Below are positions 1-9,563 of a stretch of DNA of 64,000 nucleotides, piece by piece. How positions within the stretch are numbered: the stretch's first letter is position 1; each line of letters starts with the position of its first letter. Source of the stretch: Crocinitomicaceae bacterium (lineage in GTDB: Bacteria > Bacteroidota > Bacteroidia > Flavobacteriales_D > Crocinitomicaceae); the NCBI GenBank assembly GCA_030727405.1, contig JANRBR010000011.1, forward strand, positions 101,752 through 165,751. Reading direction: 5' to 3'. The notes below the pieces were generated by a model. That model saw nothing but the letters and a program-made list of their open reading frames with translations. It was not told the origin of the DNA and searched no databases. The position numbers and the translations under genes were made by a program.

Positions 1-1095
1 GCACTGCTTTCACCCATTCTTTCTGGAATTGCAGACGCTGGAGGTAAACGGAAATCGTTTATGCAGTTTTTCTGTTATTTAGGAGCCATTTCTAGTGGAT
101 TGCTTTATTTCTTTCACGCAGATCGATCCTCCGTTGATAGTGGTCCTTTTATGATCGACTGGAGCATACTCGCATTGTTTTTTGGTTCCATTGGTTTTTG
201 GGCAAGCTTGGTTTATTACAATTCTTATTTGCCAGAAATTGCTGAACCAAAAGACCATGACCGCATCAGTGCACGCGGATTTTCCATGGGATACTTAGGT
301 AGCTCCATTCTATTAATCATCATTTTAACCCTGACTGTATTTACAAAGGTCATTCCGATTCGTTTTGCCTTTCCATTGGTCAGTCTTTGGTGGATCAGTT
401 TTGCTACCTATTCGTTCATGCGCCTTCCTAAATCTACCGCAACAAGCAAAGTGGAGGGCAACATCATACTAAAAGGATACAGGGAAGTATATAAAGTATG
501 GAAAGAAATCAACGTCAATATTCCATTAAAACGTTACCTATTTTCCTTCTTTATGTTCAATATGGCTGTACAAACCATCATGGTGATGGCGGTTGCATTT
601 GCCAATAAAGAAGTACGTGGAATCAAACAACAGGACCTGATTATTTCGATTTTAATCATTCAATTCATTGGAATTCTAGGCGCCTATCTCTTGTCCAAAG
701 TTTCGAGTAAAATTGGCAACTTAAAGTCCATTGGAATCGCTATCGTTATTTGGATTGGATTATGTCTTGGTGTGTACTATTTGGTTTATGAACCTTGGCA
801 GTTTTACATTGCCGCAGCGATCGTAGGTTTAGTCATGGGAGGAATACAATCATTGGCTCGATCAACGTATTCCAAATTGCTGCCAGAAACAAAAGACCTA
901 ACATCGTACTTCAGTTTTTACGATTTAGCAGAGAAAATTGGATTAGCGGTGGGAACCTTAACTTTTGGACTAATCGAAGGTTACCTCAACATTCGCACAT
1001 CTATCTTAGCCTTGGTGATCTTCTTCTTCATCGGCTTAGTCATCCTTCTTTTCATACCAAAAACAAAGAATTTACAACATGAGACAACAAATTGA
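1..1095 (+). CDS. MFS transporter, UMF1-like permease (5' truncated by window edge)
   Basis: Reading frame is open from base 1 (ALLSPILSGIADAGGKRKSF...) through the 61..1095 ORF; multi-TM, UMF1-type motifs. Confidence 0.8.
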   Translation, partial: ALLSPILSGIADAGGKRKSFMQFFCYLGAISSGLLYFFHADRSSVDSGPFMIDWSILALFFGSIGFWASLVYYNSYLPEIAEPKDHDRISARGFSMGYLGSSILLIIILTLTVFTKVIPIRFAFPLVSLWWISFATYSFMRLPKSTATSKVEGNIILKGYREVYKVWKEINVNIPLKRYLFSFFMFNMAVQTIMVMAVAFANKEVRGIKQQDLIISILIIQFIGILGAYLLSKVSSKIGNLKSIGIAIVIWIGLCLGVYYLVYEPWQFYIAAAIVGLVMGGIQSLARSTYSKLLPETKDLTSYFSFYDLAEKIGLAVGTLTFGLIEGYLNIRTSILALVIFFFIGLVILLFIPKTKNLQHETTN

Positions 1096-1888
1096 AGCTG
1101 CATGGGATAACCGTGAATTACTGAAAGACCAAAAAACGATTCAAGCCATTGAAACAGTCATCGAAGAGTTGGATAAAGGACTTCTTCGCGTAGCGGAACC
1201 AGGTGAAAACGGCGAATGGATTGTGAACGAATGGATCAAAAAAGCCGTTGTCATGTACTTCCCCATACGTCAAATGGAAACGATCGAAGTTGGTCCATTT
1301 GAGTTTCACGATAAAATGGCCTTAAAACGAAATTACAAAGAATTAGGGGTACGTGTTGTACCGCATGCGATTGCACGCTACGGCGCTTTTGTTGCACCAG
1401 GAGTAATCATGATGCCATCTTATGTGAATATTGGAGCGTATGTGGATTCTGGAACGATGGTTGACACATGGGCAACAGTAGGAAGCTGTGCGCAGGTTGG
1501 AAAAAACGTCCACTTAAGTGGTGGCGTAGGAATTGGCGGTGTACTAGAACCCTTGCAAGCTGCTCCTGTGATCATAGAAGATGATGCGTTTATTGGATCT
1601 CGTTGCATCGTTGTAGAAGGCGTACGTGTTGGAAAACAAGCAGTACTAGGCGCAAATGTCGTTTTGACGAAATCCACTAAAATCATTGACGTCACAGGAC
1701 CAGAACCAATCGAACACCGCGGATATGTTCCAGAAAGAAGCGTAGTTATTCCAGGAACATACACCAAGGAATTTCCAGCAGGATCTTATCAGGTGCCTTG
1801 TGCCTTAATCATTGGTCAGCGCAAAGCATCTACTGATTTAAAAACTTCTTTGAATGATGCCTTACGAGAACATAATGTCGCCGTATAA
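1079..1888 (+). CDS. dapD: 2,3,4,5-tetrahydropyridine-2,6-dicarboxylate N-succinyltransferase
   Basis: 269 aa left-handed beta-helix hexapeptide repeats; PHAIARYGAFVAPGVIMMPSYVNIGAYVDSGTMVDTWATVGSCAQVGKNVHLSGGVGIGGVLEPLQA is characteristic of DapD. Confidence 0.97.
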   Translation: MRQQIEAAWDNRELLKDQKTIQAIETVIEELDKGLLRVAEPGENGEWIVNEWIKKAVVMYFPIRQMETIEVGPFEFHDKMALKRNYKELGVRVVPHAIARYGAFVAPGVIMMPSYVNIGAYVDSGTMVDTWATVGSCAQVGKNVHLSGGVGIGGVLEPLQAAPVIIEDDAFIGSRCIVVEGVRVGKQAVLGANVVLTKSTKIIDVTGPEPIEHRGYVPERSVVIPGTYTKEFPAGSYQVPCALIIGQRKASTDLKTSLNDALREHNVAV

Positions 1889-1904
1889 GCTACCACATTT
1901 TCCA

Positions 1905-2285
1905 ATGGGAGTCAGAAAGGTATTTTACCTTGCGCTTTTTTGCTGTCTTTGGTCGTTTAATACGAAAGCTCAGAGCATCGAAGGAATTTGGACAGAACAT
2001 TGGATTGATAGCGATGTAGATTATGTGGATACCGTGAGTATTGAATTTAAGGATCAAAAACTAGAAATTGAATTGCTTCATTCTGAATTTGACTGGAATC
2101 CGCAATTTGTCAACGAATCATTTGATGGCTCCATTCTAAGATTTCAAGTAAATGCGAATAATGTGACTAACTTTTTCATTTTTCAGCGATCGGATGACCC
2201 GAACCAAATTTTCGGAAAAGTTTACACATGGAAAGGTGAGATTAAACAAGTTTATTTGGTGAGAAAACCAAATGAGAAAGAATAG
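1905..2285 (+). CDS. Hypothetical secreted protein
   Basis: ORF 1854..2285; internal ATG at 1905 (MGVRKVFYLALFCCLWSFNTKAQS) gives a clean signal peptide and avoids overlap with dapD. Confidence 0.6.
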   Translation: MGVRKVFYLALFCCLWSFNTKAQSIEGIWTEHWIDSDVDYVDTVSIEFKDQKLEIELLHSEFDWNPQFVNESFDGSILRFQVNANNVTNFFIFQRSDDPNQIFGKVYTWKGEIKQVYLVRKPNEKE

Positions 2286-2383
2286 TCCGAGGATGTGTTT
2301 TTTCCTTTTCATGACTTTTGTCATTTTTTTCAAACAACTCGATTTAGTACCTTTGCTTCTGTAATTATTTAATTCAACATAGC

Positions 2384-3472
2384 ATGCAACTGTGGAATAC
2401 ATTAAATAAGGAGGAATTAGAAACGCATTTGCGTGAGGTGGGACATCAATTTATCACCATTTCATTTTACCAATATGCGAAAATTGAGAATCCTCACTTA
2501 TTCAGAGATCACCTATTCTTGATGTGGTCGAAATTAGATGTGGTCGGACGAACATACGTCGCACATGAAGGAATCAATGCACAAATTGCCGTTCCAACAG
2601 AAAACTTAAGTCAGTTTCGCGAAGAATTATACGGCATCGATTTTTTAGATGGTGTTCGACTCAATTTTGCGGTGGATGACTCGGAGGCGGAATTTCCATT
2701 CTTGAAATTAAAAATCAAGGTGCGGGATAAAATACTTGCTGACGGACTCGAAGACACGACCTTCGATGTAACGAACAAAGGAAAGCACCTGAACGCGGCA
2801 GAATTCAACGAGTTAACAGGAAAAGAAGACACCATTCTCATTGACTTCCGAAATCACTACGAATCAGAAGTTGGACATTTCAAAGGTGCAATTCTTCCGG
2901 ATGTGGATACATTTAGGGAATCACTTCCGTACATCGAAGAAATGTATTTGAAAGGAAACGAAGATAAAAATATTGTGATGTATTGCACCGGTGGTGTGCG
3001 CTGCGAGAAAGCTTCTGCTTGGTTTAAACACCGTGGATTTCAAAACGTACATCAATTGGAAGGAGGCATCATTAAATACGCCAACGATGCCAAAGAACAA
3101 GGGATTGAAAATAAATTCATTGGGAAAAACTTCGTATTCGATGAACGTCGAGGTGAACGCATTTCGGAGGACATCATTGCCGTTTGTCATCAATGTGGAA
3201 ATCCTGCCGATACACATACCAATTGCGTGAACGACGCCTGTCATTTGTTGTTCATCCAATGCGATGACTGTAAGTCTAAAATGGAAAATTGTTGCTCATC
3301 GGACTGCCATGATACCATACATTTGCCAGAAGAAATTCAAAAGGAAATGCGCAAAGGAAAAGAGAACAGCAACCGAATTTTCAAAAAAGGTCGATCAAAT
3401 AAACTTCCCTTTAAACACAATCCTGAAAAACCCTTATCTTTGATTGAACTTTCAATCAGAGAAATAGAGTGA
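2384..3472 (+). CDS. trhO: Rhodanese-related tRNA uridine(34) hydroxylase TrhO
   Basis: 362 aa; rhodanese active-site loop YCTGGVRCEKAS, FVFDERRGERI, Cys-rich C-terminus. Confidence 0.93.
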   Translation: MQLWNTLNKEELETHLREVGHQFITISFYQYAKIENPHLFRDHLFLMWSKLDVVGRTYVAHEGINAQIAVPTENLSQFREELYGIDFLDGVRLNFAVDDSEAEFPFLKLKIKVRDKILADGLEDTTFDVTNKGKHLNAAEFNELTGKEDTILIDFRNHYESEVGHFKGAILPDVDTFRESLPYIEEMYLKGNEDKNIVMYCTGGVRCEKASAWFKHRGFQNVHQLEGGIIKYANDAKEQGIENKFIGKNFVFDERRGERISEDIIAVCHQCGNPADTHTNCVNDACHLLFIQCDDCKSKMENCCSSDCHDTIHLPEEIQKEMRKGKENSNRIFKKGRSNKLPFKHNPEKPLSLIELSIREIE

Positions 3473-4326
3473 TTTTAGCAATAAACTGGACCGTTGACTC
3501 GGAAATCATAGATGGCTGGCGAACGCCCAACCTTTATGGATTATTATTTGTAACAGGATTAATTCTTGGTTATTTCGTTGTGAAACGCATGTTCAAACAA
3601 GAACAAATCAGCGATGTTCTTCTAGACAAACTTGTTTGGTTCATGATTCCAGCGACAGTCATTGGCGCACGATTAGGACACGTTTTCTTTTATGGGCCGC
3701 TGTTTGATAACATTCAGAATGGTGTGGTAGTGGATCGCGGTTACTTGTCTCATCCTGCCGATATTTTTAAAATTTGGGAAGGTGGATTGGCCAGTCATGG
3801 AGCCGCAATCGCTATTCTACTCGCACTTTGGTATTATTCGATAAAAGTCATTCATCGTCCTTATTTGTGGATGCTGGACCGTATTTCTGCACCAGTTGCT
3901 ATTGGCGGTACGTTCATTCGCTTGGGTAATTTAGTAAATCATGAAATGGTTGGCGATCCAACAAATGTCCCTTGGGCCTTTAAGTTCCAAAATTATTGGA
4001 ACGATCAATTACACATGTACGATGCAACACCGAGGCATCCGGCACAATTATATGAAGCGATTTGTTACTTCCTTGCATTTTTTATTCTATTGTTTTTGTA
4101 TTGGAAAAAAGAAAAATGGAAGCAACAAGGCTTTATTTTCGGTACTTTCCTCATCTTAATTTTTGGGGCACGTTTTTTCATTGAATTCGTGAAAATTGGT
4201 CAAACTGCTCGTGATTTCGAATGGACCTTAAACACCGGACAACTTTTAAGCATTCCTTTTGTTATTGTAGGAGCGTATTTGATCTTTCGTTCCTCAAAAG
4301 CGAAAGAAACAAATGAAAGAAATTAA
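3469..4326 (+). CDS. lgt: Prolipoprotein diacylglyceryl transferase
   Basis: Multi-TM; GARLGHVFFYGP, WEGGLASHGA, RLGNLVNHEMVG, PRHPAQLYEA Lgt motifs; GTG start overlapping trhO stop. Confidence 0.95.
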   Translation: MILAINWTVDSEIIDGWRTPNLYGLLFVTGLILGYFVVKRMFKQEQISDVLLDKLVWFMIPATVIGARLGHVFFYGPLFDNIQNGVVVDRGYLSHPADIFKIWEGGLASHGAAIAILLALWYYSIKVIHRPYLWMLDRISAPVAIGGTFIRLGNLVNHEMVGDPTNVPWAFKFQNYWNDQLHMYDATPRHPAQLYEAICYFLAFFILLFLYWKKEKWKQQGFIFGTFLILIFGARFFIEFVKIGQTARDFEWTLNTGQLLSIPFVIVGAYLIFRSSKAKETNERN

Positions 4327-4369
4327 AAATAAAAAAAGATTGAATCCTCACTTAGTGTAAAAATGACAA

Positions 4370-4403
4370 TTTGTAATTTTATTCAAATTCATTCTTATAT
4401 TTG
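4370..4403 (+). promoter_or_regulatory. Putative Bacteroidota promoter upstream of pdhA (TTTG 4370-4373, TATATTTG 4396-4403)
   Basis: Match to Bacteroidota -33 TTG / -7 TAnnTTTG with 22-nt spacing; implies ATG 4427 as start. Confidence 0.45.
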
Positions 4404-4426
4404 TGACCGAAATTAACGGACGTATT

Positions 4427-5479
4427 ATGCCAGCAAAAGCTACAACAAGCACAAAAAAAGCAAGCACTGCTTCTAAATCTGCAGGAAAACCAAAGTTCTC
4501 CAAAGAAACGTACATTAAATGGTACAAGGACATGTTACTCATTCGACGATTCGAAGAGAAAACTGGACAACTATACATTCAGCAAAAGTTTGGTGGTTTT
4601 TGTCACCTTTACATAGGTCAAGAAGCCATCGTTGCAGGGACAGCAAGCGCATGTCAACCCGGCGATAAACACATGACAGCTTACCGCGATCACGCACACC
4701 CAATTGCCTTGGGCACAGATCCACGTGTATTGATGGCCGAACTTTACGGTCGTTCAACTGGATGTTCCAAAGGGAAAGGTGGATCCATGCACTTTTTTGA
4801 TAAAGAAAAAAACTTCATGGGTGGACATGGAATTGTTGGAGCGCAAATTGCCATGGGAGCTGGAGTTGGTTTTGCAGAAAAATACAACGGTACAGATAAT
4901 GTTGCGTTTGTTTCCATGGGTGATGGAGCTGTTCGACAAGGGGCACTTCACGAAACCTTTAACATGGCGATGAATTGGAAACTTCCTGTTATTTTCATCA
5001 TTGAAAACAATAACTACGCAATGGGAACATCCGTGGAACGTACAACGAATGTAACGGACCTTTCGAAAATTGGACTTTCTTACGAAATGCCTTCAAAAGT
5101 AGTGAACGGAATGCGCCCAGAAAGTGTGCATGAAGCGATTGAAGAAGCATGTAACCGCGCTCGTCGTGGCGATGGACCAACTTTATTGGACATACGTACA
5201 TACCGTTACAAAGGACATTCAATGTCTGACCCCCAAAAATACCGTACGAAAGATGAAGTTGCTGAATGGATGGAACAAGATCCAATCGAACATTGTTTGA
5301 AAACAATTCAGGACAACAAATGGTTGAATGAGAAGGAAATTGAAGAAATTTCTGCTTGGGTGAAGAAAGAAGTGGAAGAATCTGTCGAATTTGCTGAAAA
5401 TTCGCCTTATCCAGAAGCACATGAGTTGTACGAAGACGTATACACGCAAACTGATTATCCTTACATCAAAGAATATTAA
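4427..5479 (+). CDS. pdhA: Pyruvate dehydrogenase E1 component subunit alpha
   Basis: GHGIVGAQIAMGAGVGFAEKY, GDGAVRQGALHETFNMAMNWKLPVIFIIENNNYAMGTS (ThDP motif); ORF 4403..5479, ATG at 4427 preferred. Confidence 0.95.
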   Translation: MPAKATTSTKKASTASKSAGKPKFSKETYIKWYKDMLLIRRFEEKTGQLYIQQKFGGFCHLYIGQEAIVAGTASACQPGDKHMTAYRDHAHPIALGTDPRVLMAELYGRSTGCSKGKGGSMHFFDKEKNFMGGHGIVGAQIAMGAGVGFAEKYNGTDNVAFVSMGDGAVRQGALHETFNMAMNWKLPVIFIIENNNYAMGTSVERTTNVTDLSKIGLSYEMPSKVVNGMRPESVHEAIEEACNRARRGDGPTLLDIRTYRYKGHSMSDPQKYRTKDEVAEWMEQDPIEHCLKTIQDNKWLNEKEIEEISAWVKKEVEESVEFAENSPYPEAHELYEDVYTQTDYPYIKEY

Positions 5480-5500
5480 AAACTTAAAATAAAAGAATCC

Positions 5501-6757
5501 ATGGCTGAAATCGTTTACATGCCGAAATTGAGTGATACAATGACCGAAGGGGTTGTTGCAACTTGGAATAAAAATGTGGGTGATACCGTTAAAGCTGGCG
5601 AAGTACTCGCTGAAATCGAAACGGATAAAGCAACCATGGAATTCGAATCTTTTTATGATGGTGTTTTATTACACATCGGTGTTGAAACAGGTAAAGCCGC
5701 ACCAGTAAACAGCATTCTTGCCATTATTGGTCAGGCAGGTGAAGACATTTCTGCTGCATTAGCTAGCGCAGGTGAAAGTGCTCCTAGTCCAGCTGTTGAA
5801 GCACCAAAAACGGAAGCTGCTCCAGCACCGGCACCAGTTGCAACTCCTGTCGCTGCAACCCCAGCACCTGTTGTGACAACTGCTCCAGTATCCAACAATA
5901 ACAATGGACGTGTTTTCGCTTCACCACTAGCGAAAAAACTAGCAAGTGAAAAAGGAATTGACATTCAATCTGTTGCAGGTACAGGTGAAAGCGGTCGAAT
6001 CGTGAAACGCGATGTGGATCATTACACTCCATATACTCCAGCAGAGCGCACATTTAGCGCCGCTCCAAGTGGTGTTGAATCATTCACAGATGAGCCTGTA
6101 AGTCAAATGCGTAAAACCATTGCTCGTCGTTTAGCAGAAAGTAAATTCACTGCTCCGCATTTCTATTTAACCATGGACATCAACATGGATCAAGCCATTT
6201 CTTCTAGAAAAGCCTTGAATAGCTTGGATGGAGTGAAGGTTTCCTTTAACGATTTGGTGGTGAAAGCCGTTGCCATGGCATTGAAACAAAATCCAGGTGT
6301 CAACAGTTCTTGGATGGGTGACTTTATTCGCCGCAACCAACACGTACACATTGGTGTAGCAGTGGCTGTGGAAGATGGATTATTGGTTCCGGTGATTCGT
6401 CATGCTGATACCAAAGGATTGGTTCAGATTTCTGCGGAAGTGCGTGAATACGCTCAAAAAGCAAAAGATAAAAAACTTCAACCAAGCGATTGGGAAGGAA
6501 ATACCTTCACGATTTCAAACCTTGGAATGTTTGGCATTGAATCATTCACGGCAATTGTGAATCCACCAGACAGCTGTATTTTAGCTATCGGAGGCATCAA
6601 GGAAGTTCCTGTAGTTAAAAACGGACAAGTAGTTCCTGGAAACGTAATGAAAGTTACCTTATCATGTGACCACAGAGTGGTAGATGGTGCAACAGGATCC
6701 GCATTTCTTCAAACGTTTAAAACGTACATGGAGAATCCTGCAGCAATGTTGTTGTAA
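5501..6757 (+). CDS. pdhC: Pyruvate dehydrogenase E2, dihydrolipoamide acetyltransferase
   Basis: Lipoyl domain (ETDKATMEFES), Ala/Pro linker, E3-binding domain, catalytic domain ending SCDHRVVDGATGSAFLQ. Confidence 0.95.
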   Translation: MAEIVYMPKLSDTMTEGVVATWNKNVGDTVKAGEVLAEIETDKATMEFESFYDGVLLHIGVETGKAAPVNSILAIIGQAGEDISAALASAGESAPSPAVEAPKTEAAPAPAPVATPVAATPAPVVTTAPVSNNNNGRVFASPLAKKLASEKGIDIQSVAGTGESGRIVKRDVDHYTPYTPAERTFSAAPSGVESFTDEPVSQMRKTIARRLAESKFTAPHFYLTMDINMDQAISSRKALNSLDGVKVSFNDLVVKAVAMALKQNPGVNSSWMGDFIRRNQHVHIGVAVAVEDGLLVPVIRHADTKGLVQISAEVREYAQKAKDKKLQPSDWEGNTFTISNLGMFGIESFTAIVNPPDSCILAIGGIKEVPVVKNGQVVPGNVMKVTLSCDHRVVDGATGSAFLQTFKTYMENPAAMLL

Positions 6758-6764
6758 GGATTTT

Positions 6765-7256
6765 TTAAACGTCTTTTCCTATCGAGTGCATGTCATTGTG
6801 GTTTTCCTCGATTTCGTCTTTGACACGTTGAATGGATTTCGTCAAAATGCGAATCTCAGGCGAAGCATGCTTTGCTAGCCAAAACCAACTATTATCCTCA
6901 TGATCTATGGCCAATGCCATGTGATACAATAATTCAAAACCGTTTTTTAACAGCCATTCTTGCGCTTTTAAATTACCCTCTGCCCCATTGATCATCGCCA
7001 TGACATGTGCATAACCATTTTCGATTAACCAATTGCGTGCTTCGTCTTTTAGCAAAACTGCAAAGGTCGCCATGTACAATTCTGGATACCCATTATCCTT
7101 CAACCAAGCTTGAATGTCCTCATTTCCTTCAACCGCTTTGGACCACGCAATTAACACCAAAGACGGGTAATTTATGTCGTGAAGCGGAGCCGCAGCAATT
7201 GGTGTCTTTGCTTGCTCATTGGTTTTCTTTGACGAACTAAAAAGTTTCCTTAACAT
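6765..7256 (-). CDS. Hypothetical protein with 25-aa tandem repeats
   Basis: 163 aa intact ORF in the gap between pdhC and the SpmAB gene; four repeats with Trp at residues 51, 76, 101, 126. Confidence 0.75.
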   Translation of the reverse strand: MLRKLFSSSKKTNEQAKTPIAAAPLHDINYPSLVLIAWSKAVEGNEDIQAWLKDNGYPELYMATFAVLLKDEARNWLIENGYAHVMAMINGAEGNLKAQEWLLKNGFELLYHMALAIDHEDNSWFWLAKHASPEIRILTKSIQRVKDEIEENHNDMHSIGKDV

Positions 7257-7265
7257 CTTACTAAA

Positions 7266-8705
7266 TTAGAAAAACCACAGTGCTACAAAAATGGCTGTGA
7301 CAACACAAATTAAATCTACCAACAACATAGTGCCTAATGCGTAGCGCGTATTGCGAACATTGATCGATCCAAAGTAAACCGCCACCACATAAAACGTTGT
7401 TTCTGCACTGCATTGAAAAATGCTGCTTAATCTACCTGCGAGTGAATCTGGACCAAAATTATTCATCGCATCCAACATGAAACCACGCGAACCACTTGAA
7501 CTGAACGGCCTCAACAACGCAACAGGTAGAGAGTCTGTGATTTCTTTGGACACTCCAATGAAATGAAATCCTGTGGCAATCCAATTGCTCATGATTTCAA
7601 ACAAGCCACTATTGCGAAATAAGGAAATGGCTGCCAACATCCCTAAAACATATGGAAAGATCGCCACACCTGTATTTAAACCACTTTTTGCTCCAACAAC
7701 AAAGGAATCAAAGACCGTTGTGTCTTTTTCTTTGAACTTTTTTTCATGAACAAAGGAAAAAATTAAGGTCGTTACGATGATTCCCAAAAGTAGGACACTG
7801 GAGAAATTACTAGAGAAGAAGTTCTTTCCAATAAGGTCCAAACTATTGACATACATCAATAATCCAACGATTCCGGCAATGATCGAGGTCAAAGCCAATA
7901 ACAAGGTGGCACTTCTAAATTGGATGCGTTGCCTAAACCCAACGATGAAAAATGCGGCCATTGTTCCAATGAGCGAGGTCACAATACAAGGCAACATCAC
8001 ATCGGCTGGATTCGAAGCATTTGCTGCTGCACGGTAACCTATGATCGATGTAGGAATCAGAGTGAGTCCAGCGGCATGTAGACACAGGAACATGATTTGT
8101 GCATCAGATGCTCTTTCCTTGTCTGGATTAATCTCCTGCAAACTTTGCATGGCTTTTAATCCAAAGGGAGTCGCTGCGGAGTCCAATCCTAAAAAGTTAG
8201 CCGAGAAATTCAAGGTCATGTATGAGATGGATTCGTGGTTTTTCGGAACGGAAGGAAATACCTTGACAAAAAACGGACTTAGTTTTCTAGCCAAGCGCTC
8301 CGTTGCACCAGAGTCAATCAATAATTGCATAATGCCACAAAAGAATGCTAAATAGGCCATCAAAGGCAAAATCAAGTCAAAAAGACTGGCTTTGCACGTT
8401 TCCAACAATCCATCTGCTTTCTGTTTGCCTTGAAAAACCTGAACAGTTGTACTTTTTAAAACATACGTAGTATCCACATCATCCGGATTCACATTGTAAA
8501 CAAGTGTTCCCTCAGGTGCTGATTTAAGGGTGTCTTGAAATGCTTTCGGATAGGAATTCAGGTATTTTTCCCCCGTTAATATTGGACTGTCCTTTTTACC
8601 ATTCAGGACAAAATCAATGGAATACGTCTGGGACAAAAACAGTCCAGCAAAAACAAACAAAACGGAGCTGATAAAAATAATCAGCCAAAATCTACTTAAT
8701 ACCAT
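7266..8705 (-). CDS. Fused SpmA/SpmB-type nucleoside recognition (Gate) domain membrane protein
   Basis: 479 aa; two Gate-like halves (MTLNFSANFLGLDSAATPFGLKAMQSLQEINP ; RPFSSSGSRGFMLDAM...STIFQCSAETTFYVVAVYFGS). Confidence 0.85.
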   Translation of the reverse strand: MVLSRFWLIIFISSVLFVFAGLFLSQTYSIDFVLNGKKDSPILTGEKYLNSYPKAFQDTLKSAPEGTLVYNVNPDDVDTTYVLKSTTVQVFQGKQKADGLLETCKASLFDLILPLMAYLAFFCGIMQLLIDSGATERLARKLSPFFVKVFPSVPKNHESISYMTLNFSANFLGLDSAATPFGLKAMQSLQEINPDKERASDAQIMFLCLHAAGLTLIPTSIIGYRAAANASNPADVMLPCIVTSLIGTMAAFFIVGFRQRIQFRSATLLLALTSIIAGIVGLLMYVNSLDLIGKNFFSSNFSSVLLLGIIVTTLIFSFVHEKKFKEKDTTVFDSFVVGAKSGLNTGVAIFPYVLGMLAAISLFRNSGLFEIMSNWIATGFHFIGVSKEITDSLPVALLRPFSSSGSRGFMLDAMNNFGPDSLAGRLSSIFQCSAETTFYVVAVYFGSINVRNTRYALGTMLLVDLICVVTAIFVALWFF

Positions 8706-8847
8706 AAAACGAATATCAACATTTTTACGTCACCTCCATTCACTCGAGCAAAAAAAGAATTAACACAGGTTATTGAATTGCGGATATTCGATTGAAAAAA
8801 GCACTTCGAATTTGAATGTCCTTACATTTGTAGTCAGAATCAAAAAA

Positions 8848-9561
8848 ATGAAAACAGAACTCCACACAGCAGAAAGCAGAGGTCAGGCCAATCATGGCTG
8901 GCTTTTAGCTAAACATTCATTCAGTTTTGCACAATGGTACAACCCAGATCGTGTTCACTTTGGTGCTTTACGCGTATTAAACGACGACATCGTTGCCCCA
9001 GGAATGGGATTTGGAAAACACCCTCATGACAACATGGAAATCATCACGATTCCACTTAGTGGTTCATTAAGGCATCAAGACAGCATGGGATTCAGTGAAG
9101 TAGTTCAAGCAGGCGAGGTTCAAGTGATGTCGGCCGGAACAGGAATTTTTCACAGCGAAATGAACGCTAGCCAAAAAGAAGAAATCAACTTGTTTCAAAT
9201 TTGGATTTTCCCAAACAAACAAGGAGTTACGCCGCGATACGAACAAAAATCTTATGATTTAGCGGATACAGAACAATGCTTTCTTCCCTTGGTCACACCG
9301 CAACCGAGTGAAAAAGGCGTTTGGATTCACCAAGATGCCTGGATTCACATGGCCACCATGGATGAAAACACCGAATTAACCTATCAACTCAAGTCCAAAG
9401 GAAATGGGATTTATTTGATGAACATTGACGGCCGCATCGAACTTGCAAATGAAGTATTAAATCGAAGAGATGCAATAGGAATATCCGAAACGGATGAAAT
9501 AACGATTTTCAGTAAACAAAAGTCCCGCTTGTTAGTTATTGAAGTACCTATGCAATTTTAG
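8848..9561 (+). CDS. Pirin family protein
   Basis: FGALRVLNDDIVAPGMGFGKHPHDNMEIITIPLSGSLRHQDSMG, VMSAGTGIFHSEMN; ORF begins 8773 but ATG 8848 (MKTELHTAESRGQANHGWL) fits family start. Confidence 0.92.
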   Translation: MKTELHTAESRGQANHGWLLAKHSFSFAQWYNPDRVHFGALRVLNDDIVAPGMGFGKHPHDNMEIITIPLSGSLRHQDSMGFSEVVQAGEVQVMSAGTGIFHSEMNASQKEEINLFQIWIFPNKQGVTPRYEQKSYDLADTEQCFLPLVTPQPSEKGVWIHQDAWIHMATMDENTELTYQLKSKGNGIYLMNIDGRIELANEVLNRRDAIGISETDEITIFSKQKSRLLVIEVPMQF

Positions 9562-9563
9562 TT

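Noticed and set aside
795-1082. 95-aa plus-strand ORF within the MFS gene
   Set aside because: Out-of-frame shadow of the intact UMF1 transporter CDS; no domain or independent start signal
1420-1767. 115-aa antisense ORF in dapD
   Set aside because: Antisense shadow of a highly conserved CDS; low-complexity Ser/Thr/Pro composition typical of antisense frames
4998-5420. 140-aa antisense ORF in pdhA
   Set aside because: Entirely antisense to pdhA; no recognisable protein features
5780-5900. Ala/Pro/Thr-rich low-complexity stretch in pdhC
   Set aside because: Normal flexible linker between the lipoyl and E3-binding domains of E2 proteins
7266-8705. Sporulation-related interpretation of the SpmA/SpmB-like protein
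   Set aside because: Gate-domain membrane proteins occur widely in non-sporulating bacteria; nothing else in the window relates to sporulation
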